Both the position numbers and the translations under genes were made by a program. Under the pieces are notes generated by a model. That model worked only from the letters and a program-made list of their open reading frames with translations, was not told the DNA's origin and ran no database searches. This document shows positions 9,030-19,345 of a stretch of DNA of 64,000 nucleotides, piece by piece (the stretch's first letter is position 1; each line of letters begins with the position of its first letter). Where the stretch lies: assembly GCA_002255905.1 (NCBI GenBank), contig NKIN01000002.1:496001-560000 (forward strand). Direction: 5' to 3'. This DNA comes from Burkholderiales bacterium PBB1. GTDB lineage: Bacteria > Pseudomonadota > Gammaproteobacteria > Burkholderiales > Burkholderiaceae_C.

Positions 9030-11345
9030 ATGCGACCCATCTTGCGAATCCTCTGCTGTCTGACGTCGTTTCGAGCCTGCCTGGTGTCCGTGTTCCTTGC
9101 GATCGGATTGTTCGGTACCAGCGTCTGGGCCGTGGAGCCTTTCCAATTGACTGACATTCGCGTGGAGGGCCTGCAGCGAATCGACGCGGGCACGGTCTTC
9201 GCCTCTGTGCCATTCCGCATCGGCGATACCTACACCGATGAGAAGGGCGTCGCTGCATTGCGCGCCTTGTTCGCCACGGGCCTGTTCAAGGACGTGCGCA
9301 TCCAGATCGCGGGCTCGGTGGTCGTGGTGGTGGTCGAGGAACGCTCGATCATCAGCAGCATCGACTTCGTCGGCACCAAGGAATTCGAGAAGGAAGCACT
9401 GGTCAAGGCCCTCAAGGACTTCGGCATCGGGGAGGGACAGCCGTTTGACAACGCGTTGGCAGACCGCGCCGAGCAGGAGCTCAAGCGCCAGTACCTGACC
9501 CGCAGCCTTTACGGTGTGGAGGTCACCACCAAGGTCACTCCGCAAGAGCGTAATCGTGTCAACGTGACCTTCAATGTGGTCGAAGGATCGGTGGCACGGA
9601 TTCGCGAGATCCGCATTCTCGGCAGCAGGGACTACAGCGAAAAAGAACTCAAGGGCCTGCTCGAGCTCAACGAGACCGGGCTGCTTTCGTTCTACACCAA
9701 GTCAGATCGCTATTCGCGCACCAAGTTGAATGCGGATCTGGAGACGCTGAAGGCCTGGTACCTGAACCGCGGTTATCTCGAGTTCAATGTCGAGTCGACT
9801 CAGATTGCCATCTCGCCCGACAAGCAAGACATCTCGATCACCATCAACATCAAGGAAGGGCAGCCCTACACCGTCACGGCGGTCACGCTGCAGGGCCAGT
9901 ACCTTTCCAAGGAAGACGAATTCAAGCAGTTGGTCACCATCAAGCCGGGCCAGATTTACCGGGCGGAAGAGGTGGCCGCAACGACCAAGGCGTTCACCGA
10001 AAAGTTCGGCACGTTCGGCTACGCGTTCGCGCGGGTCGAGGCGCGTCCGGAGATCGACCGGGTCAACGGCCGCGTCGAGGTCGTGCTGCAGGCGGACACG
10101 CAGCGGCGTGTTTACGTTCGGCGCATCAACGTCGCAGGCAACACCAAGACCCGTGATGAAGTGGTCCGACGCGAGTTCCGGCAGTTCGAGTCTTCCTGGT
10201 ACGACGGTCCCAAGATCAAGCTGTCGCGCGACCGTGTCGACCGCCTGGGTTTCTTCAGCGAAGTGACCGTCGACAACACGGAGGTACCTGGCACCTCGGA
10301 CCAAGTGGATCTCACCGTGTCGATCAAGGAAAAGCCGACCGGCAACATCTTGCTGGGCGCGGGCTTCTCCAGTGCGGACAAGGTGTCATTCACCGCCTCG
10401 GTGAAGCAGGAAAACGTGTTCGGCACAGGCAACTACCTGGGCATCGAATTCAACACCAGCAAGTCGCAGCAGACCATTTCGGTGAGTACCGTCGACCCCT
10501 ATTTCACCGAAGATGGCATTTCGCGGGCCATCGATGTGTTCTACCGGACGGCCCAACCGATCAACAGCCAGGGTGAGAACTACAAGCTGGTCACTCCGGG
10601 GGCGTCGATTCGTTTCGGTGTGCCGTTCAGTGAGTACGACACGGTGTTCTTCGGTCTCGGCTTCGAACAGACCGAAATCCGCGGCAACAACAACCTGCCG
10701 GACACCTACTTCCGGTACCGCGAACAGTTCGGTCCGAAAAGCACCGCGATTCCGTTCACCATCGGCTGGTCGCGCGATGGTCGTGACAGCGCGCTTGTGC
10801 CGACCACCGGATATCTTGCGCGGGTGAACATCGACCTCAGCTTCCTCGCTGACCAGCGCTATGTCCGTACCGACCTGCAGTTCCAGCAGTACTTCACGCC
10901 GATCCGCCGAGTCACTGTCGGTATCAATGCCGAGTTGGGTTACGGCAGTGGGCTGGGGAACAAGCCTTACCCGATTTTCAAGAACTTCTTCGGCGGCGGT
11001 CTCGGTACGGTGCGTGGCTTTGACCAAGGCTCTTTGGGGCAGGTTGACAACCTCGGTGCCTACCTGGGTGGCAACCGACGCCTCAACGTGAACACCGAGG
11101 TGTACCTGCCATTCCCCGGCACCGGCAACGATCGGACACTGCGCTGGTTCACCTACCTGGACGTCGGCAATGTGTGGGCGGTGGAGGATCGATTGAGCCT
11201 GTCCAGCCTGCGCGCATCGGTCGGACTTGGCTTCAGTTGGGTGTCCCCGGTCGGGCCCATCAAGATCAGCTACGGCTCACCGATCAGGAAAGAGCCAACG
11301 GATAGAATCCAGCGTCTTCAATTTCAACTCGGGACTGCGTTTTGA
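9030..11345 (+). CDS. bamA: Outer-membrane protein assembly factor BamA
   Basis: Core of the BAM complex, which folds beta-barrel proteins into the outer membrane. 771 aa from the ATG at 9030, giving a signal peptide ending VWA before VEPFQLTDI. Five POTRA domains occupy roughly residues 35-425, then a 16-strand barrel; VRGF in the loop-6 stretch GTVRGFDQGSLGQ and the terminal FQLGTAF (C-terminal Phe, a barrel signal) are present. It follows rseP by 7 bases and its stop overlaps the skp start (TGATG), matching the usual envelope-assembly cluster. Confidence 0.98.
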   Translation: MRPILRILCCLTSFRACLVSVFLAIGLFGTSVWAVEPFQLTDIRVEGLQRIDAGTVFASVPFRIGDTYTDEKGVAALRALFATGLFKDVRIQIAGSVVVVVVEERSIISSIDFVGTKEFEKEALVKALKDFGIGEGQPFDNALADRAEQELKRQYLTRSLYGVEVTTKVTPQERNRVNVTFNVVEGSVARIREIRILGSRDYSEKELKGLLELNETGLLSFYTKSDRYSRTKLNADLETLKAWYLNRGYLEFNVESTQIAISPDKQDISITINIKEGQPYTVTAVTLQGQYLSKEDEFKQLVTIKPGQIYRAEEVAATTKAFTEKFGTFGYAFARVEARPEIDRVNGRVEVVLQADTQRRVYVRRINVAGNTKTRDEVVRREFRQFESSWYDGPKIKLSRDRVDRLGFFSEVTVDNTEVPGTSDQVDLTVSIKEKPTGNILLGAGFSSADKVSFTASVKQENVFGTGNYLGIEFNTSKSQQTISVSTVDPYFTEDGISRAIDVFYRTAQPINSQGENYKLVTPGASIRFGVPFSEYDTVFFGLGFEQTEIRGNNNLPDTYFRYREQFGPKSTAIPFTIGWSRDGRDSALVPTTGYLARVNIDLSFLADQRYVRTDLQFQQYFTPIRRVTVGINAELGYGSGLGNKPYPIFKNFFGGGLGTVRGFDQGSLGQVDNLGAYLGGNRRLNVNTEVYLPFPGTGNDRTLRWFTYLDVGNVWAVEDRLSLSSLRASVGLGFSWVSPVGPIKISYGSPIRKEPTDRIQRLQFQLGTAF

Positions 11346-11857
11346 TGAACAGGTTATCTTTGAATGCGTTGGCTGCCTCCTTGCTGGTCTTCGCTGCGTG
11401 CAACGTCCAGAGCCAGGAAATCAAGATCGGTTATGTGAACAGCGACCGCGTGCTGCGTGAAGCCAACCCGGCCAAGGCCGCCCAGGCGAAACTCGAAGCC
11501 GAGTTCTCCAAGCGAGACAAGGAAATGGGCGAGATCGCTGGCAGGCTGAAAGCAGCAAGCGAGAAATTCGACAAGGAGGCACCGGCCTTGTCTGAATCGG
11601 AACGCAGCAAGCGCCAACGCGATCTGGTCGATCAGGACCGCGAGTTCCAGCGCAAGCGCCGCGAGTTCCAGGAAGACCTGACCCAGCGCAAGAACGAAGA
11701 ACTGTCGGCCGTCGTCGAACGTGCCAACAAGGTCATCAAGCAGATCTACGAAACCGAAAAATACGACCTGATCCTCCAGGAGGCAGTGTTCGCCGGTCCG
11801 AAGATCGACATCACCGACAAGGTGGTCAAGGCGCTGAATGCCCAGGGTGGCAAGTGA
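11345..11857 (+). CDS. skp: Periplasmic chaperone Skp (OmpH family)
   Basis: Trimeric periplasmic chaperone that holds unfolded outer-membrane proteins on their way to BamA. 170 aa with a signal peptide ending near NVQSQ before [13 protein letters not shown], the family's opening. The middle is a long charged helical hairpin (about residues 45-125), the tentacles of the jellyfish fold. The ATG at 11345 overlaps the bamA stop; its own 3' end overlaps the lpxD start by 20 bases if lpxD uses ATG 11838. Confidence 0.95.
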   Translation: MNRLSLNALAASLLVFAACNVQSQEIKIGYVNSDRVLREANPAKAAQAKLEAEFSKRDKEMGEIAGRLKAASEKFDKEAPALSESERSKRQRDLVDQDREFQRKRREFQEDLTQRKNEELSAVVERANKVIKQIYETEKYDLILQEAVFAGPKIDITDKVVKALNAQGGK

Positions 11858-12893
11858 TCTTGTCACTTCGTTTGCGCTGGGCGAACTGGCGGAGCGACTT
11901 GATGCTGAACTGATCGGCGACCCGGCCCAGCGGGTCCATCGCATCGCGTCGCTGGATACAGCCGACGCCGAGGCGATCTCCTTCCTCTCCAATCCACGTT
12001 ATCTGCCGGCACTGGCCACGTCGAAGGCTGGGTGCGTGATCGTGTCGTCGTCACACCGTGACGCAGCGGCGTTGCGAGGTGCAGCGCTCATCGCCGCCGA
12101 CCCGTATCTGTGCTTCGCTCGGTTGACCCAGCTGTGGGTCTCCCGAGGTCGGGAGGCGACAGTACCCCAGGTACACCCATCGGCAGTGGTCCACCCCGAG
12201 GCACAAGTCGCCGCGACTGCCTCGGTGGGCGCACTCGCTGTCATCGAGGCAGGTGCAGTGATTGCCGAAGGGGCCGTGATCGGTGCGCAGTGCTTCATCG
12301 GTTCTGGTGCGTCGGTGGGCGCACAGACACGGTTGTCTGCACAAGTCGTGCTGGGGGCAGGGTGCCATATCGGAGCGCGCGGCATCGTGCACAGCGGGGT
12401 CGTGATCGGAGCCGACGGCTTCGGCTTTGCGCCGCACGGCGGTCGCTGGGAGAAGATCGAACAACTCGGCGGCGTTCGCATCGGTGACGATGTCGAGATT
12501 GGTGCCAACACCTGCATCGATCGCGGGGCGCTGGAAGACACCGTGATCGAGGACGGCGTCAAACTCGACAACCTGGTGCAGATCGCCCACAACGTGCACA
12601 TCGGTGCGCACAGCGCCCTGGCCGGCACGGCGGCGGTATCTGGCAGCACCCGCATCGGCGCGCACTGCACGATGGCTGGTGGCGCGGGCGTGGTCGGCCA
12701 TGTGACATTGGCCGATCACGTGCACCTGGGTGCCCGCTCGGTGGCCACCCATTCCATCCACAAGCCGGGCTTGTACACCGGCCTGTTTCCCATCGATGAC
12801 AATGCGTCATGGGAAAAAAATGCAGCCACGCTGCGGCAATTGCATCGATTGCGTGAACGCATTCGAGCGCTTGAAAAGAACAAAGAGACCTGA
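11838..12893 (+). CDS. lpxD: UDP-3-O-(3-hydroxyacyl)glucosamine N-acyltransferase
   Basis: Third step of lipid A synthesis: adds the N-linked hydroxyacyl chain from acyl carrier protein. 351 aa. An N-terminal uridine-binding domain ([27 protein letters not shown]) is followed by a left-handed beta helix of hexapeptide repeats from about residue 105 to 300 and a C-terminal helix. The acyl-binding stretch [15 protein letters not shown] holds the catalytic His. Start at ATG 11838 overlaps skp; GTG 11847 would also keep the conserved part. Confidence 0.97.
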   Translation: MPRVASDLVTSFALGELAERLDAELIGDPAQRVHRIASLDTADAEAISFLSNPRYLPALATSKAGCVIVSSSHRDAAALRGAALIAADPYLCFARLTQLWVSRGREATVPQVHPSAVVHPEAQVAATASVGALAVIEAGAVIAEGAVIGAQCFIGSGASVGAQTRLSAQVVLGAGCHIGARGIVHSGVVIGADGFGFAPHGGRWEKIEQLGGVRIGDDVEIGANTCIDRGALEDTVIEDGVKLDNLVQIAHNVHIGAHSALAGTAAVSGSTRIGAHCTMAGGAGVVGHVTLADHVHLGARSVATHSIHKPGLYTGLFPIDDNASWEKNAATLRQLHRLRERIRALEKNKET

Positions 12894-12898
12894 TCGCC

Positions 12899-13342
12899 AT
12901 GACGATGGACATCAACGAAATCCTGAGACGAATTCCGCATCGTTATCCGATCCTTCTGGTCGATCGTGTGCTTGAACTCAAGAAGGGCGAAAGCATCAAG
13001 GCGCTGAAGAATGTCAGCGTCAACGAGCACTATTTCAGCGGACACTTTCCAAAGCGCCCGGTGATGCCTGGTGTGCTGATGATCGAAGCGCTGGCACAGG
13101 CCGCTGCCATTCTGGGTTTCGAGACCCTGAATCTGCAGACCCACGAGAACTCGTTGTTCTACTTTGCAGGGATCGACGGCGCCCGTTTCAAGCGTCCGGT
13201 TGAACCGGGTGATCAACTCATCCTGGACGTGATCCTCGATCGCATGAAGTCAGGCGTGTTCAAGTTCAGGGCACGCGCGACCGTCGATGGCGAATTGGCT
13301 GTCGAGGCGGACTTCCTGTGCACGGTGCGCGACATCGCCTGA
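12899..13342 (+). CDS. fabZ: 3-hydroxyacyl-[acyl-carrier-protein] dehydratase FabZ
   Basis: Hot-dog-fold dehydratase of fatty acid elongation, making trans-2-enoyl-ACP; it competes with LpxA and LpxD for hydroxyacyl-ACP. 147 aa, with the catalytic pair His49 (HYFSGHFP) and Glu63 ([12 protein letters not shown]) both in place. An ATG two codons downstream (12905) is an equally good start. It sits in the lpxD-fabZ-lpxA order found across proteobacteria. Confidence 0.97.
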   Translation: MTMDINEILRRIPHRYPILLVDRVLELKKGESIKALKNVSVNEHYFSGHFPKRPVMPGVLMIEALAQAAAILGFETLNLQTHENSLFYFAGIDGARFKRPVEPGDQLILDVILDRMKSGVFKFRARATVDGELAVEADFLCTVRDIA

Positions 13343-13382
13343 TCGGCTGGCCGTCGACTCTCGTCAACCCGTGTCACAGGCC

Positions 13383-14171
13383 ATGACGCTGATCCATTCC
13401 ACGGCGATCATCGAGCCCGGCGCCGAACTGGATTCATCGGTCAGCGTCGGGCCTTACAGCATCGTGCGCTCGCACGTGCGGGTTCATGCGGGCACCACGA
13501 TCGGCGCGCACTGTGTGATCGAGGGCCACACGACCATTGGTCGTGACAACCGCATTTTCCAGTTCTGCTCGATCGGTGCCGTACCGCAGGACAAGAAATA
13601 CCGTGACGAGCCCACCGAGTTGCACATCGGCGACCGCAACACGATCCGCGAGTTCTGCACCTTCAACATCGGCACGGCGCAAGACGGCGGCGTGACGCGC
13701 GTGGGCGACGACAACTGGGTGATGGCGTATGTGCACATCGCGCACGACTGCCAGGTCGGCAGCCAGACCATCCTGGCCAACAACGCGACGCTGGCGGGGC
13801 ATGTGCATCTGGGCGACTGGGTCATCGTCGGCGGTCTGACCGGCGTGCACCAGTTCGTGAAGGTTGGTCCGCACGCCATGATCGGCTTTGCCAGCGCCGT
13901 GTCGCAGGACGTGCCGCCGTTCATGATGGTCGATGGCAACCCGCTCGCGGTGCGAGGCTTCAATGCAGAGGGGTTGCGGCGCCGAGGCTTCGGGCCCGAG
14001 CGCATCGCCGCGGTCAAGCAGATGCACCGGCTGCTGTACCGCCAGGGGAACACACTGGAACAGGCGCGCGCAGCGATCTCGGATCTTGCAAACAGCGCAC
14101 CGGAAGCCGTCGCCGACGTCGCGGTGATGACGCAGTTTCTCGCGTCTTCGCAGCGCGGCATCGTGCGCTAG
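13383..14171 (+). CDS. lpxA: Acyl-[ACP]-UDP-N-acetylglucosamine O-acyltransferase
   Basis: First step of lipid A synthesis: puts a hydroxyacyl chain on the 3-OH of UDP-GlcNAc. 262 aa. The N terminus [20 protein letters not shown] begins a left-handed beta helix that runs to about residue 190; [20 protein letters not shown] contains the catalytic His and [13 protein letters not shown] is a family signature. The start is the ATG at 13383; a GTG three codons upstream is possible. About 40 bases separate it from fabZ. Confidence 0.97.
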   Translation: MTLIHSTAIIEPGAELDSSVSVGPYSIVRSHVRVHAGTTIGAHCVIEGHTTIGRDNRIFQFCSIGAVPQDKKYRDEPTELHIGDRNTIREFCTFNIGTAQDGGVTRVGDDNWVMAYVHIAHDCQVGSQTILANNATLAGHVHLGDWVIVGGLTGVHQFVKVGPHAMIGFASAVSQDVPPFMMVDGNPLAVRGFNAEGLRRRGFGPERIAAVKQMHRLLYRQGNTLEQARAAISDLANSAPEAVADVAVMTQFLASSQRGIVR

Positions 14172-14225
14172 GGATGACACGCTCCGCCGCGCAGCGCCTT
14201 GGCTCTGGGAGGAGCCTTTTCGCAC

Positions 14226-15371
14226 ATGTCGATCCATGAACCTCGCCTCGCCATGGTGGCTGGCGAGGCTTCGGGTGATCTGTTGGCCAGCCTGGTGCTG
14301 GCGGGTCTGAAGCGGCGCTGGCCTGCGCTGGCGGTCCACGGGATCGGCGGGCCGAAGATGTCTGCGCTGGGCTTCGATGCCTGGTGGCCCAGCGACAAGC
14401 TCGCAGTGCGTGGTTATGCCGAGGTGCTGCGCCATTACCCGGAGCTGCTGGGCATCCGCAACCGGCTCGCCGAGCGTCTGTTGCAGGACCCGCCCGACGC
14501 CTTCATCGGTGTCGATGCCCCCGATTTCAACCTGGATCTGGAAGCGCGACTGAAGGCGAGCGGCATACGCACGATCCACTTCATCGGCCCGTCGATCTGG
14601 GCCTGGCGCGGCGAGCGCATCGAGAAGATCAAGCGCGCCGTCGACCATGTGTTGTGCATCTTCCCGTTCGAGCCTGCGTTGTACGCGCAGCACGGTGTCG
14701 CAGCCACCTATGTCGGCCACCCGCTGGCCGATGCCATTCCACTCGAGGTGCCCCGACAAGCCAGTCGCCAGATGCTGAACCTGCAGGACACCGACACGGT
14801 GGTCGCGCTCTTGCCCGGCAGTCGCCGCTCGGAGATCCAGTACATCGCGCCGACGCTGCTCGAGGCGGCCGCACTGATGAAGCGCCGCCGCCCGGCGCTG
14901 CGCTTCGTGCTGCCCGTGGCGCCAGGCCTGTATCCGCTGATCGAGCCGCTATTGCCGCGCCACGCGCCGGGGGTCGATGTTCAACTGATCGACGGCCAGT
15001 CGCACCAGGCGCTGGCTGCCTGTGACGTGACGCTGATCGCCAGCGGCACGGCCACACTGGAAGCGGCGCTGTTCAAGCGGCCGATGGTGATTGCCTACAA
15101 GATGCACTGGCTCAGCGCACAGATCATGAAGCGCATGAATTACCAACCGTGGGTCGGGCTGCCGAACATCCTGCTGGAGGACTTTGCCGTGCCCGAGTTG
15201 CTGCAGGCGGCGGCCACGCCCGACCGTCTGGCCGATGCGGCCTTTGCCTGGCTGGACGATCCCGCGGCGTGTGCCAGGCTGGCCACTCGTTTCGAGGCGC
15301 TGCACCACACGCTGCGCCGTGACACCGCCCAGGCAGCAACCGATGCGATCGAGAACATTCTTGCGCGCTGA
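14226..15371 (+). CDS. lpxB: Lipid-A-disaccharide synthase
   Basis: GT-B (family GT19) enzyme that joins UDP-diacylglucosamine and lipid X into the lipid A disaccharide at the inner membrane. 381 aa. Family stretches seen: [13 protein letters not shown] at the N terminus, [37 protein letters not shown] and [10 protein letters not shown]. The ATG at 14226 follows GGGAGGAG; the frame opens 27 bases earlier without conserved sequence. Its 3' end overlaps rnhB. Confidence 0.97.
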   Translation: MSIHEPRLAMVAGEASGDLLASLVLAGLKRRWPALAVHGIGGPKMSALGFDAWWPSDKLAVRGYAEVLRHYPELLGIRNRLAERLLQDPPDAFIGVDAPDFNLDLEARLKASGIRTIHFIGPSIWAWRGERIEKIKRAVDHVLCIFPFEPALYAQHGVAATYVGHPLADAIPLEVPRQASRQMLNLQDTDTVVALLPGSRRSEIQYIAPTLLEAAALMKRRRPALRFVLPVAPGLYPLIEPLLPRHAPGVDVQLIDGQSHQALAACDVTLIASGTATLEAALFKRPMVIAYKMHWLSAQIMKRMNYQPWVGLPNILLEDFAVPELLQAAATPDRLADAAFAWLDDPAACARLATRFEALHHTLRRDTAQAATDAIENILAR

Positions 15372-15969
15372 GCAGCTGGGTCTGCGCTGGGATGCGCCAG
15401 GCCTGATGGCCGGGGTCGATGAAGCGGGTCGGGGACCCTTGGCCGGTCCGGTGGTGGCGGCTGCCGTGATCCTCGACGATCTCCAACCGATCCGCGGTCT
15501 GAACGATTCGAAAAAGCTCACCGCGCGCACCCGAGAGCGCCTGTTCGACGAGATTCGTGCCAAGGCCCTGTGCTGCTGCATTGCCGAAGCCACGGTCGGC
15601 GAGATCGACCAGTTGAACATCCTGCAGGCGACCCTGCTGGCGATGCGGCGGGCGGTGGAAGGCCTGCGCTTGAGACCACACCGGGTGCAGGTGGACGGCA
15701 ACCGGCTGCCGGTTCTGCCGATGCCGGCCGAAGCGATCGTTCAAGGGGATGCCAAGGTGCCGGCGATCGCCGCTGCATCGATCCTGGCGAAAGTCCACCG
15801 CGATCGTCTGTGCCTGACCCTGCACGAGCGATATCCCCACTATGGGTTCGACGGTCACAAGGGCTATCCCACGGCGGCGCATCTGGCGGCGTTGCGGGAG
15901 CACGGCGCGTGCGCAGACCATCGCCGCTCTTTCGCGCCCGTGCGCGCTGTTCTGGTGGGCACTGAATGA
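15343..15969 (+). CDS. rnhB: Ribonuclease HII
   Basis: Cuts RNA in RNA-DNA hybrids and at single ribonucleotides left in DNA. 208 aa if started at the ATG at 15343, which lies inside lpxB; a TTG at 15361 gives 202 aa. [19 protein letters not shown] carries the first acidic active-site residues (DEAGRG), LNDSKKL is the conserved loop, and the [11 protein letters not shown]-like segment ([11 protein letters not shown]) precedes the C-terminal helices. Downstream stop overlaps the methyltransferase start (ATGA). Linked to lpxB in many betaproteobacteria. Confidence 0.95.
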   Translation: MRSRTFLRAEQLGLRWDAPGLMAGVDEAGRGPLAGPVVAAAVILDDLQPIRGLNDSKKLTARTRERLFDEIRAKALCCCIAEATVGEIDQLNILQATLLAMRRAVEGLRLRPHRVQVDGNRLPVLPMPAEAIVQGDAKVPAIAAASILAKVHRDRLCLTLHERYPHYGFDGHKGYPTAAHLAALREHGACADHRRSFAPVRAVLVGTE

Positions 15970-16751
15970 CCACGCCCATCGTCAAGTCCATCTCCTCGCG
16001 CGACAACCCGCTGTTGGTGCGATTGCGCAAGCTGGGCCGCGACCCGATGGCCTATCGCAAGCAAAGCGAGTTGTGGATCGAGGGCGATCACTTGTGCCGT
16101 GCATTTCTTGAGCGCGGCGGGGTGCCGCTGCAGGCGCTGATCAGTGACGAGGCCTGGGCCTCATCACCATGGCGCGACCTGGCCCTGGCCGCCCCCGCGG
16201 TCGCTGTGTTGCCCACCAACTTGATGGCTGGCATCAGCACCCTCGAATCGCCTGCGCCGATCGGGTTCGTCATCCCATGGTCTGGCACGCCCGAGTTGCG
16301 ACCCGATGCGCCCACGGTGGTGCTCGATCGTTTGCAGGATGCAGGCAATGTGGGGACGGTGCTGCGCAGTGCGTCTGCCTTCGGTTTTGCGCAGGTGGTG
16401 GCATTGAAGGGCACCGCCGGCCTGTGGTCGCCGAAGGTGCTGCGCGCAGGCATGGGCGCGCATTTCGGCTTGTCGCTGGTCGAGGGCGTCGAGGCCACCG
16501 CATTGGACGCCCTGTCCGTGCCGCTGCTGGCAACCAGTTCGCATGCGGCTGAGTCGATCGACCAGGTCGCGCTGCCCTGGCCTTGCGCCTGGGTGCTGGG
16601 TCACGAAGGCGAGGGCGTGTCGTCGCTCGTGCAATCTCTTTGCACCCGCGCGCTGCGCATCCCGCAGCCCGGCGGCGAAGAGTCGCTCAATGTGGGTGCG
16701 GCGGCGGCGGTGTGCCTGTATGAATCGGCTCGACAACGCATGAGCCGCTGA
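15966..16751 (+). CDS. SpoU/TrmH-family RNA 2'-O-methyltransferase
   Basis: SPOUT-class enzyme expected to 2'-O-methylate a ribose in rRNA or tRNA. 261 aa: an N-terminal substrate-binding domain (residues 1-100, [14 protein letters not shown]) and a C-terminal knotted domain with all three SpoU motifs: [27 protein letters not shown] and [18 protein letters not shown]. Closest in layout to the 23S rRNA Gm2251-type and TsnR-like enzymes; the exact target nucleotide cannot be read from sequence, so no symbol is given. Its ATG overlaps the rnhB stop by 4 bases. Confidence 0.88.
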   Translation: MTTPIVKSISSRDNPLLVRLRKLGRDPMAYRKQSELWIEGDHLCRAFLERGGVPLQALISDEAWASSPWRDLALAAPAVAVLPTNLMAGISTLESPAPIGFVIPWSGTPELRPDAPTVVLDRLQDAGNVGTVLRSASAFGFAQVVALKGTAGLWSPKVLRAGMGAHFGLSLVEGVEATALDALSVPLLATSSHAAESIDQVALPWPCAWVLGHEGEGVSSLVQSLCTRALRIPQPGGEESLNVGAAAAVCLYESARQRMSR

Positions 16752-16797
16752 AGGGATTTCCGGCCGAGCGATCGGCGTGCTGCCTACACTGCCGTCG

Positions 16798-18369
16798 ATG
16801 TTGCAAGTGTTGTGGTTCAAGAGGGATCTGCGCTGGACCGACCACGCCCCGCTGGTGCGTGCCGCACAGGCCGGACCGCTGCTGCCGATGTGGATCGACG
16901 AGCCTGCGGCCTGGGCACAGCGCGATGCGGCAACGCAGCACCGCGCCTTCGCACACGAAGGCCTGGGCGAGCTCGATGCCTGGTTCAGGTCGCGGGGCGG
17001 CGCCTTGTGGCGCGTTCGCGGGGAAGCGACAACAGTGCTCGCGCGTCTGCATGCGCTGTACGGTTCCTTCGCCTTGTGGAGCCACGAGGAAACCGGCAAC
17101 GGCTGGAGTTTCGATCGCGATCGCGCTGTGGCGCGCTGGTGCACCGGGCAAGGTGTGGTGTGGCGCGAACTGCCCTGCAATGGCGTCGTCAGGCGCCTGC
17201 GCGACCGCGATCGCTGGTCGCAGTTGTGGACGCAGCGGATGGAGCCGCTGCCGTTGCCAGCGCCAGGGCATCTGACGCCGCTGGCGCCGCACGAACTGCC
17301 CGAAGCGCACCATGACGACGCAGTGCCCATCCACAGCCTTGACGCCGACAAGCCACTGCGCCAGCGCGGCGGCAGAGGCCAGGCCGTTGCCTTGCTCGAC
17401 AGTTTTCTGGCCTGGCGCGGACACCGCTATCGCACCGAGATGTCCAGCCCGCTGACCGCAGCGGAAGCCTGCTCGCGGTTGTCGGCGCACCTCGCCTGGG
17501 GCACGCTGTCGGTGCGCGAGTGTGTCCATGCGGTGTGGCAGCGCCGCAGCGAGTGGCTGGCCATGCCCGCCGATCAACGTCCCGCGGGCGCGATGGCTTC
17601 TCTGCGCAGCTTCGAGAGCCGGTTGCACTGGCATTGCCATTTCATCCAGAAACTCGAGAGCGAGCCAGCGATCGAGTTTCGCAATGTCAATCGCGGCTTC
17701 GACGGGTTGCGCAACGAGGGTGCGCTCACCGCTGACGAGCAGCGGCGCCTGGATGCCTGGTGCACAGGCCGAACGGGCTTTCCGTTTGTCGACGCCTGCA
17801 TGCGCGGCCTGCACGCCACGGGCTGGATCAACTTCCGCATGCGTGCGATGCTGATGAGCTTTGCGAGCTACCAGTTGTGGTTGCACTGGCGTGAGCCAGC
17901 ACTGTTTCTGGCGCGACAGTTCCTCGATTACGAGCCTGGGATTCATTACCCGCAGGCGCAGATGCAGAGCGGTGTGACCGGGATCAACACCATTCGGCTC
18001 TACAACCCGGTGAAGCAGAGCCGCGATCAGGATCCCGAGGGGGTGTTCATACGGCGCTGGGTGCCCGAGTTGCGTGGCGTGACGGGGAGCGCAGTGCACG
18101 AGCCGTGGCTTCTGGGCTCGACGCATTTGCGCCCGGCGGACTATCCCGATCCGGTGGTGGATCTGCGCTCGGCCAGTCAGCAGGCCAGGGTGCTGATTCA
18201 TGCCCGCAAGGCGGACATCGCCACCCGGCAAGAGGCCAGGGCGGTGTACGACCGGCACGGCAGCCGCCACCCCGGGCGAGAACACACGGCGCGGCGCAGT
18301 GCCCGGCGCGCTGGTGCGGTGTCAGACCCCGCGCAGATCAGCCTGCTGGGCGATGAAGAGGAAGAATGA
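16798..18369 (+). CDS. Divergent photolyase/cryptochrome-family flavoprotein
   Basis: 523 aa with the two domains of the class I photolyase/cryptochrome family: an N-terminal antenna-binding Rossmann domain (WFKRDLRWTDHAPL, residues 6-19) and a C-terminal FAD domain (GRGQAVALLDSFL, HLAWGTLSVRE, RTGFPFVDACMR, TGWINFRMRA, IRRWVPELRGV). W278 and W364 match E. coli photolyase W277 and W359. The stretch equal to E. coli 378-384 (Asn, then WQW) reads HYPQAQM at 383-389, so the flavin-facing Asn, the flavin-proximal W382 and the lesion-stacking W384 are replaced. The family is sure; DNA repair activity is not. It starts at ATG 16798, and the preceding gene is unrelated. Confidence 0.8.
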   Translation: MLQVLWFKRDLRWTDHAPLVRAAQAGPLLPMWIDEPAAWAQRDAATQHRAFAHEGLGELDAWFRSRGGALWRVRGEATTVLARLHALYGSFALWSHEETGNGWSFDRDRAVARWCTGQGVVWRELPCNGVVRRLRDRDRWSQLWTQRMEPLPLPAPGHLTPLAPHELPEAHHDDAVPIHSLDADKPLRQRGGRGQAVALLDSFLAWRGHRYRTEMSSPLTAAEACSRLSAHLAWGTLSVRECVHAVWQRRSEWLAMPADQRPAGAMASLRSFESRLHWHCHFIQKLESEPAIEFRNVNRGFDGLRNEGALTADEQRRLDAWCTGRTGFPFVDACMRGLHATGWINFRMRAMLMSFASYQLWLHWREPALFLARQFLDYEPGIHYPQAQMQSGVTGINTIRLYNPVKQSRDQDPEGVFIRRWVPELRGVTGSAVHEPWLLGSTHLRPADYPDPVVDLRSASQQARVLIHARKADIATRQEARAVYDRHGSRHPGREHTARRSARRAGAVSDPAQISLLGDEEEE

Positions 18370-18375
18370 CCTCAC

Positions 18376-18390
18376 GCCGCCTTCGGCGGC
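18376..18390. terminator. Hairpin between convergent genes
   Basis: GCCGCC-TTC-GGCGGC forms a 6-bp stem with a 3-base loop in the 22-base gap between the photolyase-like gene and the convergent ybiB-like gene. It could end transcription from both sides, but there is no T run on either strand. Confidence 0.35.
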
Positions 18391-18391
18391 T

Positions 18392-19345
18392 TCAGGCGAT
18401 CAGCTCATGTGCCGCAGTCTCGGTGAGCGCCATGACGGCGCGATGCAAGCTGTCCACCTGCCGGGCCAGGGGTCCCGGCGCCGGCTTTTCGCCGCTGACC
18501 ACCGACTGGATATAGACCGCCGTCGTTGCGGCATCGATGCTGCGGGGCAACACCGGCAGCTCCGTCAACACGCCTTCCTGCGCGGGCACGGACAGATCCG
18601 CCCGCAACTCGCCCCGCAGGAACACGTCAAGCCGGGGTGATCGGCGTGGATCGGCCACGGGTTCGCCCTCGGTGCCGCGCAGCAACATCGCGCTGGCACC
18701 TGCGCTCTGCAGAAAAGCCGCCAGCGCGGTGCCGTATTCAGGGTGGGTGTGATTCACCACCCGCAAGGAACGCGCGCCGGTTGTCGGATCGAGCAGCTTG
18801 GCCACGGTGTGACCTGGATTGCGCAACCCGACGACCCAGCGCACATCCAGCAGCCGGGCCAGCGGCGGACACAGCGTTTCGGTTGCCATGAACACCGGTT
18901 CACGCCGTGCCCAGCCATGGCGTACGTCGTCGGCATCGCGCGCGATCGGCAGGCCGAGGTTGCGAAACACGGAGGCGGTGGTGACGCGACCGGGATCGTT
19001 CGACGGTCCGTGCACCAGCACCGGGGTGCCGGTCTGTGCCACCAGCAACGCCAGCAGCGCGGTGAGGTTGGGCAGCTTGCGGGCACCGTTGTAAGACGGC
19101 AGGATGACTGCAGGGCTCTGCGGCGTGAGAGGCAGGCAGCGTTCGTGCACCGCGCGAAGAAAGCCGAGCAGCTCCTCGGTCGATTCCCCCTTGATGCGCA
19201 TCGCCATCGCGAATGCTCCGACTTCGAGGTCACTCACACGGCCATCGAGTACCTGCCCCATCAGGTCTTCGGCCTGATCACGGCCCAGCGATCGGGCGCC
19301 TTCCTTGCCGCGGCCGATTTCCTTGATGTAGGGAGCGATGCTCAT
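18392..19345 (-). CDS. ybiB: YbiB-like protein (TrpD2 family)
   Basis: 317 aa member of the family related to anthranilate phosphoribosyltransferase (glycosyltransferase family 3 fold) but without tryptophan function; characterised E. coli YbiB binds nucleic acids and is LexA-regulated. The N-terminal helical domain (IGRGKEGARSLGRDQAEDLMGQVLDG) and the PSYNGARKLPNLTALLALLVA segment match that subfamily, and the typical TrpD GTGGD motif is missing (VLVHGPSNDPGR instead). It is convergent with the photolyase-like gene and stands alone. No LexA box was sought beyond a glance, and none was evident. Confidence 0.8.
   Translation of the reverse strand: MSIAPYIKEIGRGKEGARSLGRDQAEDLMGQVLDGRVSDLEVGAFAMAMRIKGESTEELLGFLRAVHERCLPLTPQSPAVILPSYNGARKLPNLTALLALLVAQTGTPVLVHGPSNDPGRVTTASVFRNLGLPIARDADDVRHGWARREPVFMATETLCPPLARLLDVRWVVGLRNPGHTVAKLLDPTTGARSLRVVNHTHPEYGTALAAFLQSAGASAMLLRGTEGEPVADPRRSPRLDVFLRGELRADLSVPAQEGVLTELPVLPRSIDAATTAVYIQSVVSGEKPAPGPLARQVDSLHRAVMALTETAAHELIA

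Noticed and set aside
16687-18285. 532-codon minus-strand frame opposite the photolyase-like gene
   Set aside because: No domain match by eye and composition typical of an antisense frame; plus-strand gene has family motifs.
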